Positions 42,079-51,240 are shown, counted from the stretch's first letter. The stretch is 64,000 bases of DNA from Paractinoplanes lichenicola (GCF_016785085.1 NZ_JAENHO010000010.1:310001-374000), one strand, 5' to 3'. The notes: generated by a model not told the origin, from the letters alone. Program-made: numbers and translations.

Positions 42079-45000
42079 ACGGCGACAACGCCGTTCAAGA
42101 AGATAAGGACAGCTTCGACGTTGTCCGGTTGACGCAGATCCTGGAACGGGCATCGCGCGGGGTCCTGCGCATCCGTGTCGGCGACAGCCTGGCCAGCGGA
42201 TGGTTGATCACGCAGACGCTGGCCGTCGTGCCCGCCCAGGTGGTCACGGGCATCGGCGGCGAAATCGTCTGCGAACATTCGGACAACCACGCCGCCCCGG
42301 CCGACGTCGTCTTCGTGCCCGAGCGGCCGGACGACGCCGATGTCGCTCTGCTCCGCCTGCGCGTTTCCCTTCCCGGTACGGATTCACTACCGTTGGCCCA
42401 GAAGATGCCTCCCGAAGGCACCCTGATCCTTGTCCTGCACCACCCCCTCGGGACGCCCCGGCAACAGGTCACTTTCGGCCGGCTGACCAACGTCGAACCA
42501 CCGCTGCTGCAGCACAGTGCGCCGACCGGCCCCGGGTCGAGCGGGGGGCCGGTTCTCACCAGCGCCGGAGCGGTACTGAGCATGACCACGCAGCGGACCC
42601 TGAACCGTCATCGGGCAGGTCCGACGGTTGCCGCGATGCTGGAGACGCTGCGCCTGACGCCGATGTGGCAGGAGATCCAGCTGCATCACCGTCTGATCGA
42701 CCTGCCCGCGATGACCCGCCGGATCGGAGGCGTCGCGCGGGGGTTCGATCGTGATCTCACGTTCGCGGCTGTGCGTTGGACCGTTAATCCCGTCACCCTC
42801 ACACCAGCCGAGCTCGAACAACTGGCGCCGCTCGTCGCCGACAACACCGCATCGGCGTGGACACTGCGATCGGCCGAGCGGGAGCGGCTCATCAACGCGG
42901 CGGGTTCGAGGCAGTCGCTCCTGGCGGCACGCGGCACCGATCCGATCACCAATTCGCGGCAGGCCGTGATCGACCAGATTCTGAACGGGCCACCGTACGA
43001 CCTCGATGCGGTGGCCGAGGAGGCGCTCCCCTACTGGTTGCAGGCAGTGCGCTGGTTCGCCTCGGTGGAACCCGAGTTGCCGACCCCGGCCGAGGTGAAC
43101 CGGCAGCTCGAACGCCGTCGCCTGCGCAGCCGCCTCACAGTGGTGGCCGGCCCCGGGTTCCGAGGCCGCGACGAGGAGTTGAGCTGGCTCAAGTCCTGGT
43201 ACAACCGGGCTGAGGCCGGTCCGATGGTGGTGACTGGGATCGGCGGGATTGGCAAGTCCGCCCTCGTGGCCCGGTTCGCCGCGCGGTTGCCCGAGCAGAC
43301 CCTGCTGTGCTGGCTCGACTTCGACCGGGCCGACTTGGCCCCCGACGACGCGGACTCGGTGTTGTCGCTGCTGACCGATCAGATGGCAGTCCAGATCGAC
43401 GGATTCGTGCCGCCCATGGATCAGCCCTGGCCGGAACGGGCCCGGGCGCTCGGATCCATCCTGGCCGCGCGGGCCGCCCCGCTGCTCGTGCTGGATGGTT
43501 TCGAGGTCGCGCAGCACGTCCGCGAGCACGGCGAGATCTGGCCCTTGCTCGAAGCCGTCCTCGAACAGGCCCCTTCCGTACGGGTCGTGGTGAGCGGGCG
43601 GGCCGGTGTTCCGGGGCTGTCCCTGCGCGGCGTCGAGGCCGAGGTGCTGCCGCTCGAAGGGCTGGCCCGAGCCGATTCGGAGGCTTGGCTGCGGGAACAC
43701 GGCGTCACCGAGCCGGGCGTGCTCGAGCGGGTGCTCGACCTCGCACACGGCATCCCGTTGGCGCTGCGGCTGGCCGTTCGCTACGTCGACAGTGGCGGGA
43801 CGGCGGCCGATCTGCCCGAGACGTTGCCCAAGGCGCTGGTCGAGGGGCTGCTCTACACCCGGATCCTGGAGCGGGTGATGGATCCGGCGCTCACGTCGAT
43901 CGCCTGGGACGCTCTGGTGCTGCGCCGGTTGACGGTCGAAATCCTCGACGGGGTGCTGCACGACCGGCTGCCCGAAGGGCTGAGCGCGGCCGAGGTGTTC
44001 GAGCGGCTCGCGTACGAGCTGGCCTTGGTCACCGAGCACGCCGAGCAATTGTCGGTGGCCGTCGAGGGCCCGCCGGGCGAGTTGACGCTGCGTCCCGAAG
44101 TGCGGGTCGCCACGCTGTCGCTGCTGGAGCTCGACGACGCCGGCCGGGTGCGGGCCGTCGACGAGCGGGCCGCCGCCTGGTACGCCCGGCAGGACCTGGC
44201 CGTGACCGCCAACCGGGCCGAGCTGGTCTACCACCGCCTCCGCCTGGATGATCGGGCCGGCGCCGCCGCCGCTTGGAACGACGACGTGGCTCCCCTGCTG
44301 CGGCACGCCGAGGAGGAGATTCCGGCTTCGGCCGGCACCTGGCTCGTCAACCGGGTCGTCCTTCCGGAGAGTCTCGCTTCCTGGGAGGCCCGGGCGGTAG
44401 ATCGCATCATCGCCGCGCTCTCCCGGGGTCTCGTCGATGTCGTGCCGGAGATCCTGCGGGACCGGGCCGAGCGAACCCGGGACAGCGCGCTGATCTTCTA
44501 CGACGCCTGGATGATGGCCGAGCATGGTCAGGTCACCGCGGCCTGGGATCTGCTCGACAACGCACGAGCCGACGATGTTTACGTGGCCCGGGATCGGGCC
44601 GTGCTGCAGGCTTGGCTCGCCGCGATGTGGGGGCTTCGGGCCGATGCGGACCGGCTCCTGGCCGGCCTCGAAACGGCAGAGCTGTGGGGCGAGCTCCCTG
44701 ATGAGACGGCCCTGCCGCTCCTGGTCTGGGCCGCCCGGATGCGCTTGACGGTCGACCTGCGGACCGAGAGCCAGCTGCTCTCCGAGCTGGATTCCCAGCA
44801 GAAGCGGGAATTCGGGGAGGCGACCCGCGATTACTTGCTGCCGCAACACGCGGTCTTGAGAGAATTGTCCGAGTTGATTGGCCCGACCTCTCTCGTGGTG
44901 GAGTTTCCGCTCAGAATCTGGAGCTTCACAGCTCGCCAACGCGACCTTGAGGCGGGGCAAGCGGCCGTGTGGCGGGCCCAGCGCTGGTCCGACCCCAGCG

Positions 45001-45536
45001 GCCCCTGGAGCGCCTCCGACCTCGGGGGTCTGCCGAAACTGCGGCCTCGAACGCCGATCAGTCCACGAATTGCGGCTAAGGGCCTTGATCTCGCCGTGCT
45101 GGGCAGCCGACGCTGGGCCTTGGCCACCCGCGATGAGTCGGCAAGCGGTGCCATGCGCGAGGCGGTCAGACAAAACCACGAGTTCGACGCTTTGAGCGCT
45201 TCGATCGGGGCCACCGTCGCCGCGCTTCGCTCGCAGCCGCTGGTCTTCCACCACGGCTCGCATACATACGAGGGCGTCGACGAGATCCTCGACAGTCTGC
45301 TGTCGCGCATCGGGCCCACCCTGCGCGCAAGGGAGGCCGGCCGGGCGGAACTGGCCCGGGGCCTGCTGTTCCGGTCGCGTCACGCGAACGTGTACGACCC
45401 GCAAACCGGTGTCTTCCGAGTCGGCGACGTCGACCGGCCCAACCTGCGCTCGGTGCTTCTCTACATTCTCGGCCCCGACCCGCTGACGATGCTTTTCCGT
45501 CTGACGGCCGGCCTGCCCCTCAACGACCAACTGTGA
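42075..45536 (+). CDS. Trypsin-like domain fused to STAND NTPase, gene 4 of the conflict operon
   Basis: 1153 residues from GTG 42075, overlapping the previous stop. Residues about 20-185 are a trypsin-like fold with Asp89 (DADVALLRL) and Ser156 (GSSGGP), but the expected catalytic His position reads PAQV (Gln55). Residues about 365-640 are a STAND/AP-ATPase: GFRGRDEEL, Walker A GIGGIGKS (Lys394), Walker B LLVLDGFE (Asp474), VVVSGRAG, and HGIPLALRL, the GLPL-like motif. Residues 640-1153 are helical and probably the sensor. In such proteins the C-terminus recognises a trigger and ATP binding drives oligomerisation. Very strong candidate for an immune sensor. Confidence 0.88.
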   Translation: MNGDNAVQEDKDSFDVVRLTQILERASRGVLRIRVGDSLASGWLITQTLAVVPAQVVTGIGGEIVCEHSDNHAAPADVVFVPERPDDADVALLRLRVSLPGTDSLPLAQKMPPEGTLILVLHHPLGTPRQQVTFGRLTNVEPPLLQHSAPTGPGSSGGPVLTSAGAVLSMTTQRTLNRHRAGPTVAAMLETLRLTPMWQEIQLHHRLIDLPAMTRRIGGVARGFDRDLTFAAVRWTVNPVTLTPAELEQLAPLVADNTASAWTLRSAERERLINAAGSRQSLLAARGTDPITNSRQAVIDQILNGPPYDLDAVAEEALPYWLQAVRWFASVEPELPTPAEVNRQLERRRLRSRLTVVAGPGFRGRDEELSWLKSWYNRAEAGPMVVTGIGGIGKSALVARFAARLPEQTLLCWLDFDRADLAPDDADSVLSLLTDQMAVQIDGFVPPMDQPWPERARALGSILAARAAPLLVLDGFEVAQHVREHGEIWPLLEAVLEQAPSVRVVVSGRAGVPGLSLRGVEAEVLPLEGLARADSEAWLREHGVTEPGVLERVLDLAHGIPLALRLAVRYVDSGGTAADLPETLPKALVEGLLYTRILERVMDPALTSIAWDALVLRRLTVEILDGVLHDRLPEGLSAAEVFERLAYELALVTEHAEQLSVAVEGPPGELTLRPEVRVATLSLLELDDAGRVRAVDERAAAWYARQDLAVTANRAELVYHRLRLDDRAGAAAAWNDDVAPLLRHAEEEIPASAGTWLVNRVVLPESLASWEARAVDRIIAALSRGLVDVVPEILRDRAERTRDSALIFYDAWMMAEHGQVTAAWDLLDNARADDVYVARDRAVLQAWLAAMWGLRADADRLLAGLETAELWGELPDETALPLLVWAARMRLTVDLRTESQLLSELDSQQKREFGEATRDYLLPQHAVLRELSELIGPTSLVVEFPLRIWSFTARQRDLEAGQAAVWRAQRWSDPSGPWSASDLGGLPKLRPRTPISPRIAAKGLDLAVLGSRRWALATRDESASGAMREAVRQNHEFDALSASIGATVAALRSQPLVFHHGSHTYEGVDEILDSLLSRIGPTLRAREAGRAELARGLLFRSRHANVYDPQTGVFRVGDVDRPNLRSVLLYILGPDPLTMLFRLTAGLPLNDQL

Positions 45537-45549
45537 CGGGAGTCAGTAC

Positions 45550-46617
45550 GTGCTGGAGACGTTTCCCTATCCGTGGGCTGAGAAGTGGGCGCAGCAACTG
45601 CACACCACGCTGACCCAGCTCTTTCCCAGCCGGGCGCAGCTCAGCACCGTGGCCGCGGCGGCCGGGGTTGATACCACGCAGGTCAACGTCGAGCAGGCGA
45701 TCGCGCGGGTCTGGTGGGAGGTTCTCGACTACACCGGCCGCACCGGGCTGACCCGTGAGCTGGTTGCGACCGCCCTCGACCAGTTGCCCAAGACCAGCCC
45801 GTACGCCGGGTTTCTGCACGACCTGCTGGACGACCGTCCGGTTCGTACCGAGGGTGAGCCGCGGGGATCGTACGGGGCTCCTCGTTTCTTGCATGACGAC
45901 GACCAGATCATGGAGAACGAGGCCCGCCTCTACCGCGACGACCTCACCATGCAGATCGGTCGGGTGCCCGCCCTCGTCACGACCCTGAACCGTCTGGTCG
46001 AGCTCGCCCCCGCCGTCTGCAAGCTGACCGTGAGCATCGGCGGCGAGCAGCAGGAGGGCACCGCCTTCCGGATCGGCCTCGAGCTGCTGCTGACGAACTG
46101 GCACGTCCTGCATGACGAGAAGACCGGTATCCGGGCCACCGCCGCCTGGGCCGAGTTCGGCTTCGAGGACGACCCCGACGGCTCGCCCCGCACGGCCACC
46201 AGGATCGGCTGCGACGTCGCCACCATTGTCAGCGACGAGCCGGACGACTGGGCCGTGATCCGCGCGACCGACCCTCTGCACGAGAGCTGGCCGGTCATCG
46301 CTTTGTCGACCGCGGCCGAGCCTGAGCCGCGTACACCGGCGTACATCGTTCAGCACCCGGGTGGCCTGCGTAAGCGCCTCGGCTATGTGCGCAACCAGAT
46401 CTCGTACGTCGATGATCGGGTTGTGCATTATTTGACGGACACAGTGACCGGTTCGTCCGGCTCTCCGGTGTTCGACGCCGCGGGCGCGCTGATCGCCGTC
46501 CACCACGCGGGCGGGCGTCCCCAGGAGGTCTTGGGCCTGGCCCCGACCAAGAAGAACGAGGGTATCCGCATCCCCCGCATCGTGGCCGGGCTGGCCGCCG
46601 CCGGAGTGCAGCCGTAG
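45550..46617 (+). CDS. EAD-like domain plus trypsin-like protease, gene 5 of the conflict operon
   Basis: 355 residues from GTG 45550, 13 bp after gene 4. Residues about 10-95 (LFPSRAQLSTVAAAAGVDTT, then a VWWEVLDYTGRTG-LTRELVATAL stretch) resemble effector-associated domain 1. Residues about 150-350 are a trypsin-like protease with a complete triad: His185 (LLTNWHVL), Asp233 (DDWAVI) and Ser303 (GSSGSP). EADs are known to bring effectors to STAND-type ATPases. This is therefore the likely executioner protease recruited by gene 3 or 4. No signal peptide, so it acts on cytoplasmic proteins. Confidence 0.87.
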   Translation: MLETFPYPWAEKWAQQLHTTLTQLFPSRAQLSTVAAAAGVDTTQVNVEQAIARVWWEVLDYTGRTGLTRELVATALDQLPKTSPYAGFLHDLLDDRPVRTEGEPRGSYGAPRFLHDDDQIMENEARLYRDDLTMQIGRVPALVTTLNRLVELAPAVCKLTVSIGGEQQEGTAFRIGLELLLTNWHVLHDEKTGIRATAAWAEFGFEDDPDGSPRTATRIGCDVATIVSDEPDDWAVIRATDPLHESWPVIALSTAAEPEPRTPAYIVQHPGGLRKRLGYVRNQISYVDDRVVHYLTDTVTGSSGSPVFDAAGALIAVHHAGGRPQEVLGLAPTKKNEGIRIPRIVAGLAAAGVQP

Positions 46618-46624
46618 ACAGAGC

Positions 46625-46660
46625 GGTGGCCGGTCCGCCGGCAAATGCGGGCCGGCCACC
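46625..46660. terminator. Hairpin between the convergent conflict and polyol operons
   Basis: GGTGGCCGG (46625-46633) pairs with CCGGCCACC (46652-46660) around an 18-nt loop. It lies in the 67-bp convergent gap and can serve both strands. Confidence 0.6.
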
Positions 46661-46684
46661 CTTACACGGGGGCGGAGTGGATGC

Positions 46685-47536
46685 TTACTTGACCGAGCCC
46701 AGCGACAAGCCCTGCACGAGTTTGTCCTGGGCGGCGAAGCCGGCCACGAGCACCGGCAGCGAGACCACGAAGGCGGCCGCGCACAATTGGGCCAGGAAGA
46801 GGCCCTGGCTGGTGACGAAGGACGTCAGGAAGACCGGCGCGGTCTCGGCCACGGTGGCTGTCAGGACGCGGGCGAACAGCAGTTCGTTCCAGCTGAAGAT
46901 GAAGCAGATCAGCGCGGTGGCGGCGATGCCGGGCATGACGACGGGGGCGATGACCGAGCGCAGCGTCTTGGTCAGGCCGGCGCCGTCGACGGCGGCCGCT
47001 TCGAGCATTTCGACCGGCACTTCGGAGAGGAACGAGCGCATCATCCAGACCGCGATCGGCAGGTTCATCGACGTGTAGAAGATGATGAGCAGCCAGATGT
47101 TGTCGAGCAGGCCGGCGTTCTGGGCGAACAGATACAGCGGCAGCAGGCCGGCCACCACGGGCAGCATCTTGGTGGACAGGAAGAAGAAGAGCACGTCGCT
47201 CCACTTCTTGACCGGCTTGATGCTGAGCGCGTACGCCGCGGGGATCGCCAGCAGCAGCACCACGGCCGTCGAGACGACGCTGGCGGTGAGCGAGTTGAGC
47301 AGCGGCGGCCACGGGGACGCGCCGCCGGAGAAGAACTCGCGGTAGCCCTCGAGGGTGAGCGGGGCGAAGACCGCCGGCGGGTTCTGGGCGGCGTTGGCCT
47401 CGGAGTGGAACGAGGTCAGCACCATCCACAGCACCGGCAGCACGAACAGGATGCCGATCACCCACGCCAGCAGCGAGAGCCAGGCCCCGCCGCGGCCTTC
47501 TTTCTTTTTATTAAGTGGAGCGGCGACTGTGGTCAT
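46685..47536 (-). CDS. CUT1 ABC transporter permease (polyol-type, second subunit)
   Basis: 283 residues, six membrane helices, EAA loop EAAAVDGAGLTKTLRSVIAP. ATG 47536 overlaps the upstream permease stop (ATGA) and has GGAGGAGGG upstream. Last gene of the importer operon. As in the rhamnoside operon, no ATPase is present, implying a shared one elsewhere. Confidence 0.93.
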   Translation of the reverse strand: MTTVAAPLNKKKEGRGGAWLSLLAWVIGILFVLPVLWMVLTSFHSEANAAQNPPAVFAPLTLEGYREFFSGGASPWPPLLNSLTASVVSTAVVLLLAIPAAYALSIKPVKKWSDVLFFFLSTKMLPVVAGLLPLYLFAQNAGLLDNIWLLIIFYTSMNLPIAVWMMRSFLSEVPVEMLEAAAVDGAGLTKTLRSVIAPVVMPGIAATALICFIFSWNELLFARVLTATVAETAPVFLTSFVTSQGLFLAQLCAAAFVVSLPVLVAGFAAQDKLVQGLSLGSVK

Positions 47537-48489
47537 CGGCGACCCTCCTCCTTGAAGAGCGACGAGACCGTACGCAGGGCGAACGTCGCGATGATGATGG
47601 TGCCGATCACGACGATGACCGCGGCGGCGGACGCCCGGCCGTAGTCGTGGGCCTGGTAGAAGATCTGGTAGATCGTGTACGGCAGGTTGGCCGTGCCCAG
47701 GCCGCCGGACGTGATCGTGAAGACCGCGTCGAAGTTCTGCACGATGTAGATCGAGCCCAGCAGCGCGCCCAGCTCCAGGTATTGCCGCAGATGCGGGAGC
47801 GTCATGCTGCGGAAGATCTGCCAGTTGTTGGCGCCGTCGATGCGGGCCGCCTCGATCACGTCGAGCGGGCGTCCCTGCAGGCCGGCCAGCAGGATCAGCA
47901 TCATGAACGGGGTCCACTGCCAGACCAGGGCGAAGATGACCGCCCACAGCGGCATGTTGCTGATCCAGTCCGGCTGCGGCGGGTTGTCCGAGCCGAACAG
48001 GCCCCAGATCCAGGTCAGCGCGCCGTTGAACAGGCCGTACTCGGGGTTGTAGAGCGCGTGCTTCCAGATCAGCGCCGCGGCCACGGGCACCACCAGGAAC
48101 GGCGCGATCATCATGGTGCGTACGGCGCCTCGGCCTCGGAACTTGCGGTCGAGCAGCAGCGCGATGCCCAGGCCGAGCAGCAGGCTGATCAGCACGACGC
48201 CCGCGGTGAGCAGGATCGTGGTCCAGACCGCGTCGCGCATGTTGACGTCGGTGAAGACGCGGGCGAAGTTGTCGAACCCGGCGAAGCCGACCTCGTCGGG
48301 GTAGTACGCGTTCCAGTCCATGAACGAGATGACCAGGGTGGCCACGAACGGCAGCTGGGTCACGATGATCATGAACACGAGCGCGGGCAGCAGCGGCGCG
48401 CGGCGGGCCCACGCGGAGGCCCGGCGGGCGACGCCAGGTGGAGGGGCCTCCGCGGTGCCGGTCGCTGGCTTCTCGGCTACGGACGTCAT
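47533..48489 (-). CDS. CUT1 ABC transporter permease (polyol-type, first subunit)
   Basis: 318 residues. Cytoplasmic N-terminus of about 30 residues, six membrane helices, EAA loop EAARIDGANNWQIFRSMTLP. Start and stop both overlap neighbouring genes by ATGA, giving coupled translation of all three genes. Confidence 0.93.
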   Translation of the reverse strand: MTSVAEKPATGTAEAPPPGVARRASAWARRAPLLPALVFMIIVTQLPFVATLVISFMDWNAYYPDEVGFAGFDNFARVFTDVNMRDAVWTTILLTAGVVLISLLLGLGIALLLDRKFRGRGAVRTMMIAPFLVVPVAAALIWKHALYNPEYGLFNGALTWIWGLFGSDNPPQPDWISNMPLWAVIFALVWQWTPFMMLILLAGLQGRPLDVIEAARIDGANNWQIFRSMTLPHLRQYLELGALLGSIYIVQNFDAVFTITSGGLGTANLPYTIYQIFYQAHDYGRASAAAVIVVIGTIIIATFALRTVSSLFKEEGRR

Positions 48490-49856
48490 CCGGACCCCTC
48501 CTCGCGGGACTTGTAGCGCTCGGCGACGTCCTCGGCGAGGCGCTGGCCCCGGTCGAGCGCGTCGTCGACGCTCATCTGACCGGCGATCGCCGAGCTCACG
48601 TACTGCGACACCTGGGTGCCGAGGTCGGTGAACTCGGGGATGTCGATGAACTGGATGCCGATCGCGGGACGCTCCTGCACCCCGGGGTTGCGCGGGTCGG
48701 CGGACTCGATCGCGGCCTTGGTGGGCTCGGCGAACGACGCCGCCACGCCCAGGTAGTCCTGGTTCTCGTACGTCGAGGCGCGCTTGCCGGCGGGCACGCT
48801 GGACCAGCCCACCTGCTGGCCGACCAGTTCCTCGTACCGCTTGCTGGACGCCCACGAGATGAACTTCCAGGCGTTGTCCTTCTTCTCGCTGGCCTGCTGG
48901 ATGCTCCACGACCAGGCGTACAGCCAGCCCGAGCTGTCGGTCTTGACGACCGGCGCCGGGGCGTACCCGATCTTGCCCTTGACCGGCGAGTCGTCGGCCT
49001 CGAGGGAGCCGGCGGCGCTGGTGGCGTCGTACCACATCGCCACGTTGCCCTGGATCAGGTTGTTCAGGCACTCGGTGAAGCCGGCCTGCGGGGCGCCGTT
49101 CTCGCCATGAGCCCGTACGAGGTCCACGTAGAACTTGGTCGCCTCGGTGAACTCGGGTCCGTCGACCTTCGGCGTCCAGTCCTTCTCGAACCAGGTGCCG
49201 CCGAAGGTGTTGACCACGGTGGTGAGCGGCGCGAAGATCTGCCCCCAGCCGGGCTGACCACGCAGGCAGATGCCGCGCATGCCGGGTTGCTTGTTGTCGA
49301 CCTGGGCGGCGATGTCGGCCACCTGCTGCCAGGTCGGCTTCTGCGGCATCTGCACGCCGGCCGACTCGAGCACGTCCTTGCGATACATCAGGAACGAGGA
49401 CTCGCCGTAGAACGGCTCGCCGTACAGCTTGCCGTCGTCCGCGGTCAGCGACTGCGTCATCGGCTTGAGGATGTCGTCCTGGTCGAACTCGGTGTCGGCC
49501 TGGACGTACTCGTCGAGCGGGGCGATCCACTTCGACTTCGCGTAGATCGGGATCTCGAAGTTGCTCAGCGAGGCCACGTCGTACTGCCCGGCCTGGCTCG
49601 AGAACTCTTGGCTGATCTTGTCACGGACGTCGTTCTCGGGCAGCACCGTGAAGTTCACGTTGATGCCGGTTTCCTTGGTGAAGTTGTCCGCGGTGAGCCG
49701 CTGCAGATCGATCATCTGCGGGTTGTTCACCATCAGGACGTTGATGCTGTCGGGCCCTCCGCCGCCTGGCCCGCCGCCCCAGCCGGCGCACCCGCTGAGG
49801 GTGAGCACGACCGTAGCGGCGGCGGCGAGCAGGGCGCGTGTGTGCCTGCGTGACAT
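48486..49856 (-). CDS. Solute-binding lipoprotein, sorbitol/mannitol-type
   Basis: 456 residues from ATG 49856, with GGGGAGG upstream. Signal MSRRHTRALLAAAATVVLTLSGC with lipobox LSGC. The mature part resembles polyol-binding proteins (GINVNFTVLPENDVRDKISQ, YDVASLSNFEIPIYAKSKWI). The ligand assignment is tentative, since no polyol dehydrogenase gene accompanies the operon. First gene of the operon, preceded by a palindromic operator candidate. Confidence 0.88.
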   Translation of the reverse strand: MSRRHTRALLAAAATVVLTLSGCAGWGGGPGGGGPDSINVLMVNNPQMIDLQRLTADNFTKETGINVNFTVLPENDVRDKISQEFSSQAGQYDVASLSNFEIPIYAKSKWIAPLDEYVQADTEFDQDDILKPMTQSLTADDGKLYGEPFYGESSFLMYRKDVLESAGVQMPQKPTWQQVADIAAQVDNKQPGMRGICLRGQPGWGQIFAPLTTVVNTFGGTWFEKDWTPKVDGPEFTEATKFYVDLVRAHGENGAPQAGFTECLNNLIQGNVAMWYDATSAAGSLEADDSPVKGKIGYAPAPVVKTDSSGWLYAWSWSIQQASEKKDNAWKFISWASSKRYEELVGQQVGWSSVPAGKRASTYENQDYLGVAASFAEPTKAAIESADPRNPGVQERPAIGIQFIDIPEFTDLGTQVSQYVSSAIAGQMSVDDALDRGQRLAEDVAERYKSREEGSG

Positions 49857-49887
49857 CCGGCCTCCCCGGCGAGGCTTGATCGGTTTC

Positions 49888-49915
49888 GGCGTCACCTACC
49901 CGAAGGTGTGACGCC
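49888..49915 (-). promoter_or_regulatory. Palindromic operator candidate of the polyol importer
   Basis: GGCGTCAC (49888-49895) and GTGACGCC (49908-49915) are perfect inverted arms separated by 12 bp, 32 bp upstream of the lipoprotein start. No regulator gene is adjacent. Between here and 50016 I see nothing else. Confidence 0.45.
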
Positions 49916-50016
49916 CGTAACACACCGGGATCAGTAGATGCCTGAGATCGACAGGATGTCAACCATTCGTCACGCTACGTTGAGGCTTTCGGGCACCCCC
50001 GATTCCTCCGAAAGTC

Positions 50017-50229
50017 CTATGTGGAGACCACCCGGGCCTGGTTGCCGAAGACCTCGACGACGTCGCCCGGGTGCAGCTGGCGGCCCCGGCGGGTGTCCAC
50101 CTCGCCGTTCACCGACACGTCGCCCGAGGCGATGAGGATCTTGCCCTCCCCGCCGGTGTCGATGAGGTCGGCCAGCTTGAGAAACTGTCCGAGTCTGATC
50201 ATGTCGCCGTCGATCACCACGTCGCGCAT
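50017..50229 (-). CDS. S4-domain RNA-binding protein
   Basis: 70 residues from ATG 50229. Entire protein is a small S4 domain: IRLGQFLKLADLIDTGGEGK, LIASGDVSVNGEVDTRRGRQLHPGDVVEV. Resembles YbcJ/RlbA-type single-domain proteins, which bind structured RNA on the ribosome. Nearly leader-free between its start and the divergent YcnI-like gene. Confidence 0.9.
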   Translation of the reverse strand: MRDVVIDGDMIRLGQFLKLADLIDTGGEGKILIASGDVSVNGEVDTRRGRQLHPGDVVEVFGNQARVVST

Positions 50230-50299
50230 CCCGACATCATCCGGCAAAACTTTTTCGCGGGCGTTGAACCTTTGGGCGCTGTGATCCGAACTACCCCTC

Positions 50300-51127
50300 G
50301 TGAGGTACTCCCAGCTGGCCCGCCGCGCGGGCGTCCCGGTCGCCGCCGCCGCCATCGGCGCGTTCATCGCCACCCCGGCCCTGGCCGATGTGACGGTGTC
50401 GCCGACGACCGCGTACCAGGGAAGCGGACAGAACCTGACCCTCCTCGTCACCAACGACGGCGCCAAACCGATCCATACGATCACGCTGAAGTTCCGCGAG
50501 GACACCCCGCTAGCCGAGGCCTATCCGCTCTCGGTCCCGGAGTGGGCGCCGAAGATCACGATGCGCAAGATCTCGACGGCCCTGCCCACCGTGCACGGCG
50601 ACACGAAGACGACCGACGTCGCCGCCTCGATCACCTGGCTCGCGATGCCCGGCAAGGACCTGCAGCCCGGCAAGAGCACCGAACTGTATGTCGCGGTCGG
50701 GCCGCTGCCCACGCTCAGCTCGATCCAGCTCGACGTGGCCTCGACGCTGGCCGACGGCAAGCCCGGCCCGGCGCTGACCTCGCCCACGCTGAAGCTGACT
50801 CCGGACCCGACCGGCGCCAAGGCCGCCCACGCGCACAGTGTCAACGGCGGGTCCGGCACGACGGCCGGTGAGCAGGCGGCCCAGGAGGCCGAGCTGTTCA
50901 AGGCCGCGATCGAGGAGGCCGACCGCGGCCCGTCGATCTGGTCGATCGGCGGCTGGGTCGTGGCCGGCCTGGCCCTGCTCGGCGGCGCCTTTGTGATGTG
51001 GCGGAGCCGGCACCGCGCCGAGGAGGAGCCCGAGGACTCCACGCCCGACGAGGAGCCCGCGGCCGACGAGGAGAAGGAGCCGGTCACGGCCGGCAGCGGC
51101 ACCAGCAAGTGGGCCTACAAGGGCTGA
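50300..51127 (+). CDS. YcnI-like (DUF1775) exported membrane-anchored protein
   Basis: 275 residues from GTG 50300. Signal peptide ends ALA, followed by DVTVSPTTAYQGSGQNLTLLV, the YcnI/DUF1775 beta-sandwich (residues 30-170). In copper-binding YcnI the mature protein begins with His; here it begins with Asp. One membrane helix (IWSIGGWVVAGLALLGGAFVMW) and an acidic Glu/Asp tail follow. Usually linked to CopC/CopD copper genes; none is adjacent. Possibly divergent in function. Confidence 0.85.
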   Translation: MRYSQLARRAGVPVAAAAIGAFIATPALADVTVSPTTAYQGSGQNLTLLVTNDGAKPIHTITLKFREDTPLAEAYPLSVPEWAPKITMRKISTALPTVHGDTKTTDVAASITWLAMPGKDLQPGKSTELYVAVGPLPTLSSIQLDVASTLADGKPGPALTSPTLKLTPDPTGAKAAHAHSVNGGSGTTAGEQAAQEAELFKAAIEEADRGPSIWSIGGWVVAGLALLGGAFVMWRSRHRAEEEPEDSTPDEEPAADEEKEPVTAGSGTSKWAYKG

Positions 51128-51240
51128 CGTAAAGACGCTCCCGCGCTGGTGGACGCGGGACGAAAGTCGTGTTGACGCGCGTGGGGCGCGGCGCACGACC
51201 GGCGGGTGGGGTCAATGGGCATGATCCACGATCCGCGAAC

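Noticed and set aside
42387..45530. A 1047-codon open frame on the minus strand opposite the STAND gene
   Set aside because: High GC with biased third positions opens antiparallel frames. The plus frame has clear protease and NTPase motifs; the minus frame is Gly/Arg/Gln-rich without domains. The same applies to 342-2480 (+), 3381-5516 (+), 32749-35457 (-) and 13900-16683 (+).
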